Shown piece by piece: positions 10,301-21,726 of a stretch of 64,000 nucleotides of DNA. Source of the DNA: Venturia oleaginea (taxonomy: Eukaryota > Ascomycota > Dothideomycetes > Venturiales > Venturiaceae). Under the pieces are notes generated by a model. The model had not been told where the DNA came from and did not search any database. It saw only the letters and a list, made by a program, of their open reading frames with translations. The stretch is from NCBI GenBank assembly GCA_013176395.1, contig JABMLP010000018.1, positions 992,001 to 1,056,000 of the forward strand, written 5' to 3'. Within the stretch, counting starts at the first letter, position 1, and every line of letters begins with the position of its first letter. The position numbers and the translations under genes were made by a program.

Positions 10301-11813
10301 CGATACAATCCAAGCATCGCAAGTTGCAAGACCTGTATGATGCCAGCGGAACACGACTGAATCAACGCGCGCAGCGGGCCAAGCGTATTTCTCAACGATT
10401 GTACGCGCAGAACGATCGACTCAATCGCCTTTTGGAAACCCTCGGCTTCATCGTCACTTTTCAAGAAAATGGGATGGCTGTAGCACGCGCTTCGAAATCC
10501 GGCGCGAGTACTGTTCTTGGGCTTGGAACCGACGGCGCAGCTTCTATGCACCGCAGTGTTGCTGCGCCCACATCGGCATTACGTCTGCTTGATGATCTCT
10601 CCGATTTAAGTCCTCTTTTGTGGATGGAGAAGGACTTGCCGGAAGATGAGGAGGCCAAGTTCCAAGACTTCATGAACAAGATCGAAAGATTCAATCTCGA
10701 TACATTCGCAGAAGCAATTACGAAACGCATTCGCGATATGGAGCACACAGCACGCAAATGGCAGAAGGAAGCCCGAGCCTATCGAGATAAATCTCAACGC
10801 GTGCAATCAGAAGCAAATGAGCGAATCGCATTCCGTGGATTCAAAGCCGGCGATTTGGCCCTTTTCTTGCCTACCCGCAATCAAGTCTCGCGGCCATGGG
10901 CGGCATTTAATATTGGAGCGCCACACTACTTCTTGAAAGAGCAGGACAGCTTTAGGTTGGCAAATAGGGATCATCTTGTTGCGCGCATCACCAAGATTGA
11001 TGAACGCATCGTGGATTTGACCAAAGCTATGGGTACATCAAGGACGTCTCATCTTGCTGCCGACGGCCGCTCTATCACGGAGAGCGAAGGCGGCATGTCT
11101 TTCGAAGACGACAACCCATTCGATCTCAGTGATGGGCTGCGATGGTATCTCCTCGAGGCCCAAGAAGAGAAGGTCGGTGCACCAAGCACACCTGGTCTCA
11201 GTAAAGCCACTGTGTCCGCCGCCAACGTCGACGCCCGAGGCAGTATTCGCACCAGCTCTTCGAAAAAGAAGACCAGTGACGCAGTCGAGGAGGCCTCAAA
11301 AGCATTGAGCCGCAGCCTGGACAGCCGCCGAAGCAGTCAAAGCAGCAAGAAGAACGCGCCCGTCGGACTGGGAGTGGGGAAAGCAGGATCCAACGAAGCG
11401 TTACGTGTCGAAACGCCAGAAAACGGAAGAAGTCCTGGACCTGGTCCCAGCCATTTGAGAACAACGAGTGATGCCGAGAGTATGCAGCCCCGAGCGGTTG
11501 ACAGCGGCGCGCCCGCAGCCGTGGAGGCGGGTACGCTAGACCAGGTTCGCCGTAATCTTCTTTAGGGCCCCTAGAGGGCTCCTGTCTTGGACTGGGCTGA
11601 CGTTTTGTTATTCAGCAGGGTGCTGCGTTTTCGTCACCTAGGAAGATGATAGGGCCGAGGAGGGATGCAAAGGGGAGGGGCTCGAGTGGCAGTCCGGTGA
11701 AGCCGGTGGTGAGGACACCTGCTACGAGGGGGAGAGGTGGAATTTGGGATTCGCTTTTCAATCTTGATGTTTCGTTTGAGGCGCCTTTTAGCCCTGAGAA
11801 GAGGAGGAAGTGA
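7391..11813 (+). CDS. ATG11: Autophagy-related protein 11
   Basis: Three exons (7391-7570, 7624-11544, 11616-11813) give about 1,432 residues, a normal length for filamentous-fungal Atg11. Exon 1 encodes a ubiquitin-like N-terminus (MSLRIYIIPTGDS, LLTPKGRHVKLQTLL) that continues into exon 2 at TELYLYDRELF. The middle is the Atg17-like region followed by long coiled coils (about residues 500-1000). The C-terminal Atg11/claw domain spans roughly residues 1130-1240, with FKAGDLALFLPTRN, PWAAFNIGAPHYFL and LRWYLLEA. The last exon encodes a basic tail ending SFEAPFSPEKRRK and needs a GTTCGC donor; without splicing the protein would stop at 11565. Atg11 scaffolds selective autophagy (pexophagy, mitophagy) by joining cargo receptors to the Atg1 kinase at the phagophore assembly site. 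Confidence 0.93.
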
Positions 11814-12287
11814 GAATAGCGGGCGTTTTTGCATTGGGTGGGGCAATTTTCAATTTTTTTCAATTAATTTTTTTAATAGTGAGTCCTGGACATATAGACG
11901 ACCTTTTAGATACCTATTTACACGTTTCTGATTCTTTGATTATATAAACTCATATCCCACTATTATAACTTTAGACTTTGCAGAATGAAACTCTTCTTTT
12001 GTATTAGATTATCTCCTACAAGCCACATTCGACAATTATATAGACTCGCCATGCATAGAGTTCGTAGAGTTCGTAGATTTCGCAGAGAGAGAGAGAGAGA
12101 GCTATACAGAAATATCTACATACATCGAAAGATCCGAGTGGTGTAAGCGTAGATCACGATTCTCGTAAAGTCCGTATCTTAGCTAAATGTAGCTATGAAC
12201 TATACGATCTCTACGAGCCCAACTAGGGCTTTCTAGCAAGCTAGATTGAAATAGCCACGCCAAGTTCTTCGTAGACTTAGCATAACG
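11814..12287. other. Intergenic, AT-rich, (AG)9 microsatellite
   Basis: No gene is visible between ATG11 and the transposon remnant. A (AG)9 run lies at 12084-12101, preceded by three short GTTCGTAGA-type repeats. Confidence 0.6.
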
Positions 12288-13043
12288 TATTCCACCACCG
12301 AGCCGGCCACTTTTCCTTGGCACAGCCCTATCCTCTTTAACACGTAATGTCTCAACAACGCAACGCGATAGCCGTTCAAGAAGAAGAAGGTAGAATTGAT
12401 CTCGCTCTTCAGGCTTACACCTCTGGCCAATTTCAAAGCCTACGGCGCGCTGCTACAGCCTTCAACGTTAAACACCAAAGGCTCTCTGATCGGCTCCGCG
12501 GAATCACCTCTCCATCTCAAACTCGCCCAAACTCTCATAAGCTCACTACGACAGAAGAGCAAACGATTATCCGATATATCCTCGATCTCGATTCGCGAGG
12601 ATTCGCGCTGAATTGATGCTACACCAGAACGCTCTACTTATTGCACTAAACCACGAGCTTGAAGAGCAATTGTCAGTAATGACGAAGCGAAAATCGCGTA
12701 AAAGAAAGCGGATCCAGCAAGGTGGTTCTATGGAGTATGGGACTGCAGCAGCGCGGGTAGCTGCTGATGCGTCTGTTGCGCCTCAGGGATCAAAGAATAC
12801 TCGTAGTAGTGGTGATCAGGAAACAGCCCGACCAACTCAAAGGCGCTGTGGGAACTGCGGCGCGACTGGGCACAATGCGCGAACGTGTAAAAAGGATATC
12901 GAGATATCTTCTGAATCAGATAGTAGCACGACGGACTTGGAATCTATTGTTGATAGCGATAAAATTGAAGAGTCGTCACATGAGTTGGTAGTGCCAAGGA
13001 GAAGTGGCCGGCTCGGTGGTTTGGCCGGCTCGGTGGTGGAATA
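12288..13043 (+). mobile_element. Fot1/pogo-type transposon, internally deleted
   Basis: Terminal inverted repeats begin TTCCACCACCGAGCCGGCCA (12290-12322 on the left; the complement ends at 13041) and are flanked by TA on both sides (12288-12289, 13042-13043), the target-site duplication of Tc1/mariner-superfamily elements. The right end carries an extra copy of about 17 bp of the TIR (GGCTCGGTGGTTTGGCC). The element is 752 bp, against roughly 1.8-2 kb for autonomous Fot1-like elements. Inside lie the start of the transposase with its psq-type helix-turn-helix and the C-terminal basic tail with a CCHC knuckle; the DDE catalytic core is missing. It is therefore a non-autonomous, MITE-like deletion derivative. 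Confidence 0.88.
12347..13041 (+). pseudogene. Fot1-like transposase, DDE core deleted
   Basis: The N-terminal frame (MSQQRNAIAVQEEEGRIDLA, then FNVKHQRLSDRLRG, then TTTEEQTIIRYILDLDSRGF) is the helix-turn-helix DNA-binding start of pogo/Fot1 transposases and stops at 12616 just after the deletion junction. A second frame from 12613 resumes with the C-terminal part: a leucine-rich helix (ALLIALNHELEEQL), a basic TKRKSRKRKRIQ block and the zinc knuckle CGNCGATGHNARTC. The roughly 1.1 kb expected to encode the three catalytic acidic residues is absent. The fragment cannot transpose itself, but the DNA-binding head could still be expressed. Confidence 0.85.
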
Positions 13044-13641
13044 CGTGAATGGAAATCTTTTACAATATTTTTTGTAGATTTCATACGTAAAATGGTTTTC
13101 GTAATTACCCTTCGAGTGGAGCCCATTTTCGACAAGCGCGCGTTGTACGTAAGAATCAACGTAGACATGTCATGAACATCAATCCAATTCTGCACTTCTG
13201 ATATCAGTAGTTTCAGACCCCCTTTATCCAGTACTCGCAATTGAGAAATCGGCACTCACTCGAAAGAACATTATAAGTTGATTTCTTCCTCTCTTCTCTT
13301 CACGTCTCCTATGTATGTAATACCTACGCCGAGCCTGCTCACAGCAGAGAGCCCGCGCCCGGTAGAAATGGGACAAAATGGTATCCTACCCTATCGTAAC
13401 ATAATCCCTCCTCCTAGTGGTATTCTTCTTCTTCATCAAGGCTGTAGTGAAAGTGGCAGACCCGCCCGCTCCTCATGAACGCCGTGAAAATGCAAAAATG
13501 GCAACGCTAGCTCTTACTCTGCTCGTATGTGCAGTTCCATCGGCTGACAAATTTAATGGTTGGATAGAACACATTATGTACCTCATGAACAGAAGAAGAA
13601 TTCGTCTCCACCGTCTATGAATATATACCAGGTATTGGTGT
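13044..13641. other. Intergenic
   Basis: About 600 bp between the transposon remnant and the 3' end of the RING gene. Only short unsupported ORFs are present. Confidence 0.5.
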
Positions 13642-15379
13642 TTAGTGAGTGCTAGTCGATGTGCCTGGGATCGGTCCAGCTGGCGATGCCGAATTCTCGG
13701 CCACGGTAGCTGGGACATCAACTTCAGCGCTGCCTGCAGGACTCGGTTCTCGAGCACTGGTTCGGACACCAAAGGTCTCTCCTAACCTAGCGGTTAAACG
13801 TCTCCGTCTTCGTGTCTCCTGCTCTTCAACTGGATTGCGTCTATTCTGTTCCCGTAAACGACGTAGGGCAGCAATGCGCTCTTCTGGCGTAGCATGCGCC
13901 ATACGACGGGGGTTGAGGACTTCCCAAAGGCCAGACATACGGCGGGAGGCGCGATGGGATGGAGGGCTGGGACCGTCGACTTCGAGTGGAGGAGGCAGGT
14001 TGTCTGACAGGCCAGATGCGGGATCAATGTCTGCGACTGGGCGGAGGTCAATACGGCTGAATTTGTTGTTAGCTATAGTCAATGCAATCAAATTGAATAG
14101 ACTTGCCATAGCGGACAAGTTCCTGAGACGTTCAAAAGCCATGGGTCGATACATGCTGGGTGGAACTGATGTTTGCAGGGAAGCACTCGCACATCTTGGC
14201 CCTTCTCGAAATCCTCAGTACAAATTGAGCAGCCTAGGTTGTCATCGTCGACCGATACAGCGGGCTCCGGTGATGCTCGTGCCGCTCCTGATTCGCCTGC
14301 CACGATCTCTGAGCTTTCCGACTTTTCTGCTTTATGGGCGGATGTCGAGTCTGCATCTCTCAAATGTGTTGCCTCTGTAGGGGAGGATACTTCTGTGGAA
14401 TCACTAGGGTCAACGTGTCTCGCATGTGCTGTACTCGGCTCTGCCAATTCCACATCGGCGGTCTTCGTATCTTCCTCTCTCTCGCCAAACTTGACGATAG
14501 GTAGTGTCTCTAACATGGCTCTTGCCAGTCCTCTTGCCCGGCTCTGGCGCGGCCTACCCAGTACGTTCCGAGGTCCGTATCGTTCTGGGTGTCGGTGGGC
14601 TCTCACAGCGCCAGTGACTATGATGACAAGGAACAGCGCGGTGATGACACCAGTGATGCTGTAGAGAATGATCATAGCGACGGCGGTAGAGGGTGAGGGA
14701 CCCCCGGGCGCGTAGTTGCCATTGCTGGGTGAACTCATGCTGCTAGTGATGTTGTCCAGGGTACTCTTCTTTGCAATGCACCAGTTGTTTCCGTTTCCGT
14801 TAGGTGAGTAATTGTTCGAAGGTTGTTGGGTGATTCTTTTGAAGTCGTTTGTATTCGTCGTCGAGTATATCGGGTAGGTGTCTGGCACTCCGGTACCAGT
14901 TTGGAGTGAGCAGTAATTGGCAGAGGTGCTGTAGAGAATTATAGCTCGGGCATTGCTGGAGATGGCCTGGGCGACAACGTCAATGGGCTGGAGAATTCCG
15001 GGAGCAGGATCGCAGGCTATAATGGCAAAGGTGTTAGGTTGAATGGGAGGAGTGAAACTAGTGGCAGAGAGCGAGACAAGGAGTGGCGACGCAAGCAGTC
15101 GCGAGTTTTCGTCCTGTTCGCGGAAGTCGACGGTTAGCAGGCGTACGTAGTACTCGGAGAGCGAGTATTACTAACGTTGGTGTTGATCCTCGACCACGCG
15201 TTTGGCGTTAGGGCGGTCAGGTTGAACCTAATGTTGTAGGGAGTATTGAAGGCGGGAGCAATGTGTATCGGCTCGCTGTCGGTCGGCGCAGCGCTTTGTA
15301 AGGAATTGGATGGCGCAGCCGTTTGGGCGAGAGCAATTGTGGCACTCGATAGAAGAACAGTTAATTCTATTCCACGCAT
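13642..15379 (-). CDS. PA-TM-RING-type E3 ubiquitin ligase
   Basis: Exons 15379-15176, 15113-14107 and 14056-13642 join to about 541 residues. The start MRGIELTVLLSSATIALAQ is a signal peptide; an upstream ATG at 15532 would bury it and is less likely. A lumenal region follows (including AIIACDPAPGILQPIDVVAQ and ARAIILYSTSANYC, typical of a protease-associated domain), then one membrane segment at about residues 209-236, then a cytosolic C3H2C3 RING at about 364-407: CSICTEDFEKGQDVRVLPC, HQFHPACIDPWL and CPLC. The last RING Cys codon spans intron 2, which uses a GC donor (GCAAGT). An Arg-rich tail follows. PA-TM-RING ligases ubiquitinate endosomal, vacuolar or Golgi membrane proteins; the exact target is unknown. 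Confidence 0.85.
14057..14106 (-). other. GC-AG intron inside the RING motif
   Basis: Read on the minus strand the intron runs from GCAAGT to TTCAG with branch-like GCTAAC. Splicing joins CTATG to CCGT and gives PLCRIDLRP, the family-typical end of the RING. No GT donor nearby gives this reading; without splicing the frame gives CPLWQ and stops. Confidence 0.85.
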
Positions 15380-16411
15380 CCTGGCCTGTGGGGTGTTTCG
15401 GCTTGCTACCAAGTACAGTTGTAGGTATATAGAGCAAGGAACTTCGTGGTAAACGGTACCGTACACACGATCGGATTCGGGCAAGTAAAGGAACACACGA
15501 TGCGAGTTGTACGGAGCATCACCAGAAACCAACGCTGGATTACATCTTCATCCAACCTGTGACTTTGGCGACTAATGCACATAGGTACTGAGTCCGACAC
15601 CCAGATGTCTGACATTGGCGTCGTCGGCCAGTCTTCGTCCCGTCTGATGGTGGGGAAAGATGCTTGGAAGCCATGGCGTGCATGGCAAAAAGGCTGTGCA
15701 CCCCGTGTACACCCCTCAGATCTGGGTGCCATATCCATCAACGAGAGCCATTGATTGGTCTCGAATCATGCCCAGACGAATCTCGTAGCAGTACTAAGCA
15801 TTACTAATCGTTTCATATCAGCCCAATACCATGTGCCGTAACCCAGGGGCGAGATCGACATATATCATCAATCTCTATGACCGCAATACTTGGCCATTTA
15901 CTGTCAGCAAAACTATTTTGACGACAATTCGGATCCTGGCGTGTTACTGGACGACGAAATTGCTGACCAAAACATGACTAACAAGGTTTCCATCGGTGAG
16001 GATTCGCCAGATTGGAAACAGATACCGTCGCACAGGGAACGTAAAGTAGTAGTTGATCTTTCATTAAGAGCAGGGAGCGGATAAGGAAGAGCAGCTTAGG
16101 CATTTGCTATTTCTACAAGCCGGCTACTATCTCTGAACATCGGGTCTATTTTTTATACCCAAGTGTTTTCGTTTGAGATTGACAACGAAGAATATCAGGC
16201 AATTCGTTTCTAAATCAAGGTTTTGGAAGGCAGGACTCGCTACTAATATATATATTGACAATTCTTTCGCGATATGATTTCTCACATAGCAGAAACTTGT
16301 CAATGGCGATCACGAGCGGGAAAAACCGCCATCAGATAGCTAGATTCGTGGAATGCAGATATCGAGCCGAGTTTCATTGTGCAGATGATCCAACTATAGC
16401 GTAATCAACAA
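15380..16411. other. Intergenic
   Basis: About 1 kb holding the promoter of the RING gene (minus) and the 3' flank of NTE1. A 64-codon plus ORF at 15890-16084 has no recognisable features; no RNA gene or repeat is seen. Confidence 0.5.
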
Positions 16412-19400
16412 CTAAATACTAGCCCTCCTAGCCATCGTAGTTCTCCTCAGATCCTTCCTCTCACCCTCCTCCTGTAACATCAACGGCAAAGCCCCTTCTT
16501 CCCTCAAAGTGCGGCAAAATTCCTTTCCACAATCATACCCAACCTTGTAGATCTCGTCGAATTGCCCAAAGCTGAGAGTACCAAATGGATCGATAGGTGG
16601 TCTGACATAATAACAGCCTGGCATATTCTTAGCCCTCTCTAAAGCGTCCACACTAGACACATATGCGAGGCGAGATTGGATCTCGGAGAGCGAAGGTGGA
16701 TTCGGGTAGCTTGAGAAGGGATTCCATCGATTAAAGAGGGACCAGAAGCCCGAGAGCGAGTCGCCAAATTGATGGGGTGTCGTGTCATATAGTGATCCAA
16801 CGTCAACGGCAAAGATGACATCTGCGCCGAGGGACTTCATATGCGCGACCGTGAGATTGTCAATGTAGCCGCCATCAAGCAACATGCTCCCGTCATCGCA
16901 AAGGGGCGGAAGCAGACCAGCCAAAGACATCGAAGCCCTGACATATCTCCACACGTAGCCACTGGTATGGTACTCGACGCGGGACTTGCTGATGTTGGTT
17001 GTGTTGCAATAGTACGGCAGCCAGAAATCTTCGATGAGGTAATCGCCGAAGGTTTTGAAGACACCGCGGTTGAATTCGTTCCCAGTCGTGTATGAGGCTG
17101 AAGGGTAGGTAAGATCGAGAGCGAATCGCCACATGCTGCCCATACGGCCAGCAAAACGCTTGATCCTGCCGTACATAGGAACGACCCCCGCATCCCACGC
17201 GTAGAGAGCGCCGATGAACGCTCCTATGGACGTGCCACCAACCATGTCGATCGGGATTCCGGCTTCTTCCATCGCGCGAATGATGCCCACATGGGCAATA
17301 CCACGCGCACCGCCGCCACCGAGCACGAGCCCCACAGATTTGCCGCATAGCCTTCGTGCCAGACGATGAAAGTCTCCTTTGAAGGGCGTCTCTGCCGAGT
17401 AAAGGGGCGTTTGACGAACTTTGCGACTGGTGAATTTCTGGATCTCAGCTTGTAGATGTTGTACCCTTTGCTTGAGAACATTGCCGAATGGCTTCTTGCC
17501 CTGCACCGGGTCTGGTGTTGTTTTGTATGTCATTTGGACGTGGTGGTGCCCACCATTGATCCAGACACGATTTCCCAGCCATTTCCTTGTGAGACCTGGT
17601 GGGCATAGTCGTTCACTATGAATGAGTACCATATCTGGTCTTGCGGTAGTCTTGGTGGTGAGCAGAAATCGTTCATATTCGCCAACATTCGGAGAGCCAT
17701 CAGCAGCGCCAACCAGAAGAATGCAATCACTCTGGGTAATGCAGGTCGCTGTCCATGGAGATTGTACGCTGGTGTCTGCCACGTAGAGAACAAGCCCGAA
17801 CTTTTCTTCCAAGTCTGCCAAGTATTGGGAAAGCTTGAGCTTGCCCATTTTGCTGAAAGCATGTCGTCCCAAGTGGTTGAGGATCGCGGCCTGGTTAAGA
17901 GACACGACGGAGGTCCCGATTTGCGTAAGAGCATTCATCAGACGCGAAGCGAATTCGACGACTGGCACACCAGCCGTAATGGGAAGCACGCACACTGTGC
18001 GCAAATTGACACTAGACGAAGGATTACCAGAGGCTGCTGCGGTGGTCCGTTCGTTGACATGGCTGTGCAAAGGATCTTCCATAATGGCACGCATGCGTCG
18101 TGCAAGTATCTTAGACATCTTCATGGTGATGCCTGGATGTTCTTGAGCAAGACTGTTAAACAACATTTTTGGCACTTTGGCCAATTCTGTGTCTCGAATA
18201 GCGTGCAACGAACCAGGCCTGAGAGTGTCTGTCAAGACCTCCAATTCGCCGACACTGTCACCTTGTCCGTATTCGCCGAGGACTTTGATACTCTTATCCT
18301 CTTTCTCTTGTATTGCACGAAGTCGTCCATTCAAAATGATGAAAATTGAATCACTCTGGTCGCCTTGGTCGTAGATCACTTGCCCTGCATTGACTTGCAG
18401 ATACTCAAGTGCGAAGTCAATGTGTAAAACCATCCTATCAAGGACCGAGGTCAGGCGTTTCGCCAGGGTCAGCAAGATGACGGGATATCGCTCGACAAGA
18501 CGCTCGAGTGAAGCTCGCGGCAGGAAACCAACGACAACATCACTTTTCGCCGTGACATCAACAAACGAGCGGAACGAAGATACCGCTGGTAGGTATCCTG
18601 CAATCGATCCAGGTCTGACTAGCTGAAGTGTTTGGCGATGCCGTTTCTTGGGAGCCTTGTCACGAGGCTTACTGGGATTCGACGAGCTGATTCCGCCGGA
18701 CGCCATTGTTGTCGTTCTAGGAAGTTGTGAAGCTGCTCTTGGATTCACTGGAATTGGTGCTGCCGCTGTGCCCAGTATGTTTGACTCCCGCGTTTCCTCC
18801 TCCATGGTGATGCTCACTTCAAGGAAACCATCTATAACGTAATAGAGACCCGGAAGCCTCTCCTGTTGCTCTACGAGAATGGATCCCTTTTCAAAAAACA
18901 CTATCTCGACCTCATTGACCATGTCCTCCAAAATGTTGTGCTGGTGGCCTCCAGCGCCCGACATAGAAGCCGAGGCTATTGATTCAGTGTCAGCACCACC
19001 AGCAGAGCCTTCAAAAGGGTCCATGAAGCCAAGATTCGTGAATGAGTTGGTGTTGAAGACTGCTTTGTTTCTTCTTGAGTCAAAGGAAACTAGTCTTGGA
19101 GACTGTTCCGTAGAATCGGGTTTCGCCAGAGTATCAGCATTCGTGAGACCAATAGCTTTGCACATGCTCTCCAGTATCGCTTCCCTGAAGAGATCATCCT
19201 CGTCAACAGAATCTTGTCGCTGTATCTGCATGGGTCTAGGACTGAAGTAGCCTTTGTCCAGAGGGGACCTTGCACCAGCACGCGGAGCGGCCGGTGTCTG
19301 CAAGGGTCGTGAAAAGGATGATCGATCTCTCACACCATTGGCAAGGAGATCTCCAGCGCTGACTCCAATTCTTTCAGCTTCTGGGGACAGTATTGCGTCA

Positions 19401-20902
19401 GGCAATCTCAAAGAGTGTAGAGCGGCCATCCGCATCTGCATGGCCGCATCTTTGCGTGTATGTGTGCTCGATCGTCTCCGACGTCCCTTCGTTGGATTGT
19501 GTAGGGCGATGCCTTTCATTCTGTCTTCGGGCTTCATGCGATCTTTCTCTCTTCCAAATTTCTCTTTCAACCTTTCCAATGCGGAATCGCGGAGAAAGTC
19601 TGGAAGCTCGTAATGAATGAATTTGTTTATCATTCTCTCGGTCTTCAGTATCTCTTGTGTTAGTCCAAGATACTCATGTCCGGTGACCAACGTGACTCGA
19701 TGAAACCTTGTTAGGATAACTTGAATGATATGAGCTGTTGCCTTTGGGTACATCTTGGTGAGACGCTTGAAAGCTGACGCAGGGATTATAGCAATAGTAG
19801 AATCAGTTGCTGCTCGAGCAACAATATGAGGATGTATAGACTTGGGTACGCTGGGCTGTTTTCTCTCTCCTTGCCGAGAGTGTTTCCCGTTGTCCATGAT
19901 TGGTTCAAGGGTCAGTGGCGGAACTCGAGCCAAAGGACCACCTGCAGGACTTGTCAGGCTGGAAGTTCGCCTATGTAAATACGCACTTCTGCGAGCCGGA
20001 GTGATGTGAATGGTGCTGTCCAGGACGGCGGAAGTACCAGGGGTAATGAAATTCCTTCTATCTCCTTTTCTCTGGGGCGAATCGGATCCCGAGCCTGCAA
20101 GCCGGAAGTCACCGACGTGCTTGAGTTGCACATCCTCAGTGAAAAGAGACAGGATGCTGAAGAGAGATGATAAAGGAGCGCCGTTTTTGACTTCGGTCAG
20201 AAGCTGGTAGCCTTGATCTTGGTCTTTCCCATATCCTTCATCGTCGCTCGAGTCGTCGTCCTCCTCGTTTTCTTCGTCCCTATTCGACTTCACGAACACC
20301 TGAACCGTACCATCAACAACCAGGCAAAATCCATTCTCCTCTTCCAAGAGTAAGGTCTCGCCTGCGATAAGCTTCCTCGTGTGCATGGTCCGAGTGAGTT
20401 CGTGAAAGACATGTCTGAGATGTGTGAGATTTTGATTGCAGAAGGAGGCCACTTATTCACATACCTCTCTAGATATCCAAAGACCTTGATAGCGCTCAGA
20501 AATTCGTCCAAATAATTCGACAAGCCGGGTTTCGTTTCGCCAGATTGAGGATCCGGAAAGACATCCACATCGGGCTCTTTTCTCGGAGGCTCTACGGGTA
20601 GTCTTTTATATGCACCAAGTCTATACCTCAGGAGGTAAGTAAAGGTTGATACGCACGCCACAACCAACAGCGCTATCGTCGAAAAGTTGATGGTAACCTG
20701 TCAAGCTGAAGGATAGCAGCCTGTAAATCCATGTTGGGATGGTTATGGTGACTAAGGAGATGAGATAGTAAAGTATTCCAGGCACAACTTTTAGCGTAGA
20801 GAACAGGACCCAACCGAGCAATCCGAATGTCGATGTTTGGACGGGCGAAGTCGCTACTTGGGTCGAATTTGAAAGCAACGCCTCGCTCATGTTGTTCGCC
20901 AT
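16412..20902 (-). CDS. NTE1: Lysophospholipase NTE1, frameshifted near the N-terminus
   Basis: The product (about 1,480 residues) belongs to the neuropathy-target-esterase family, which deacylates phosphatidylcholine at the ER. The start [12 protein letters not shown] is followed by hydrophobic segments ([36 protein letters not shown]), then [18 protein letters not shown] and [12 protein letters not shown] 50-nt intron (20464-20415) joins GYLER to HVFHELTR. Exon 3 carries three cyclic-nucleotide-binding-like domains and a C-terminal patatin domain with [15 protein letters not shown], the nucleophile motif GGTSIG (about residue 1,200) and [10 protein letters not shown] (about 1,325). Between SFSLT and VTIN the frame shifts by one base at 20697-20698 (CC on the plus strand); no convincing intron repairs it. 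Either a sequencing/assembly error or a true null allele. Confidence 0.93.
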
Positions 20903-21726
20903 AATGTCGAATAGGCAGGTAAATCAAAAGCTTGTATTAGTCGGTGTCGTAAGTGACATTTTTCAGCGCGTCGGATTCGGTTTTCAGATTATAGTGTTGT
21001 CTGCGGTGGCGTCGAAGAGGTTTGCTTTCCTCTCTACGGGAACATGGCCAGCGCGTGATAGAGCAAACTCTGAACAGTTTAAGCCTCAAGGTATTCTCCG
21101 GACGGATGGTGATGGAGAGGGCTACCAGGTTTGTTCCAAGGTCAAGGTCGAATGAGGTGTCGTTATTACGAAGCGTGGCATGTGATTGCAATCGCTTTAC
21201 GGGACCCGCTAACCCTCAGGTTTTTCTTAGGCTTTATTGAACCCAATCAGTCTCAGACCGAGGACTACAATTCACGAAAAAGAGAGTGTGTGTTACCATT
21301 AACGAGGGCGGTGTATTACCATCAACGAGGGCGGTGTATTGCCATCAACGAGGGCGCAGATAGAGATGTGCTGAGATGGGAGCAAAACCTTTCTCATCTT
21401 CTCTCCATCAATGCAGAACACGGTGAAACCACATGTCATTCACCATCAAGAATTCAACATCATCCCTGAACAATTCGAATGTCGTACACAGGTAGCAGAA
21501 TGCATCAAGTGATAGGAAACAATTATCTGAACAAACGCATTCCTAGCGGAATCAGGTATCGCGCATTAAAACGATCGCGGAAACATCCATAGGAAGCGAG
21601 TCCTCTCTCGTAATGGAATACCGCGAATGCCCGGCCGTAACGCCCATCTTGTGTAAATCCGTTCCCCAACCGTCCCATGTTTATGTTACGTCTCGTACGA
21701 ACCAGTACTTGAAGAATTCAATGTGA
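20903..21726. other. Intergenic with a short tandem repeat
   Basis: Promoter side of NTE1 and 3' flank of the next minus-strand gene. Apart from the 23-bp repeat at 21288-21356 nothing is recognised; plus-strand ORFs here are short and featureless. Confidence 0.5.
21288..21356 (+). repeat. 23-bp tandem repeat, three copies
   Basis: Three consecutive 23-bp units share the core ACCATCAACGAGGGCGGTGT (the first has ATTAACG and the third GCCATC). Only two to three substitutions separate the copies. Confidence 0.9.

Noticed and set aside
13649..14380. 243-codon plus-strand ORF
   Set aside because: Antisense to the RING-finger gene, whose splice sites and zinc ligands are clear.
17618..18349. 243-codon plus-strand ORF
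   Set aside because: Antisense to NTE1 exon 3.
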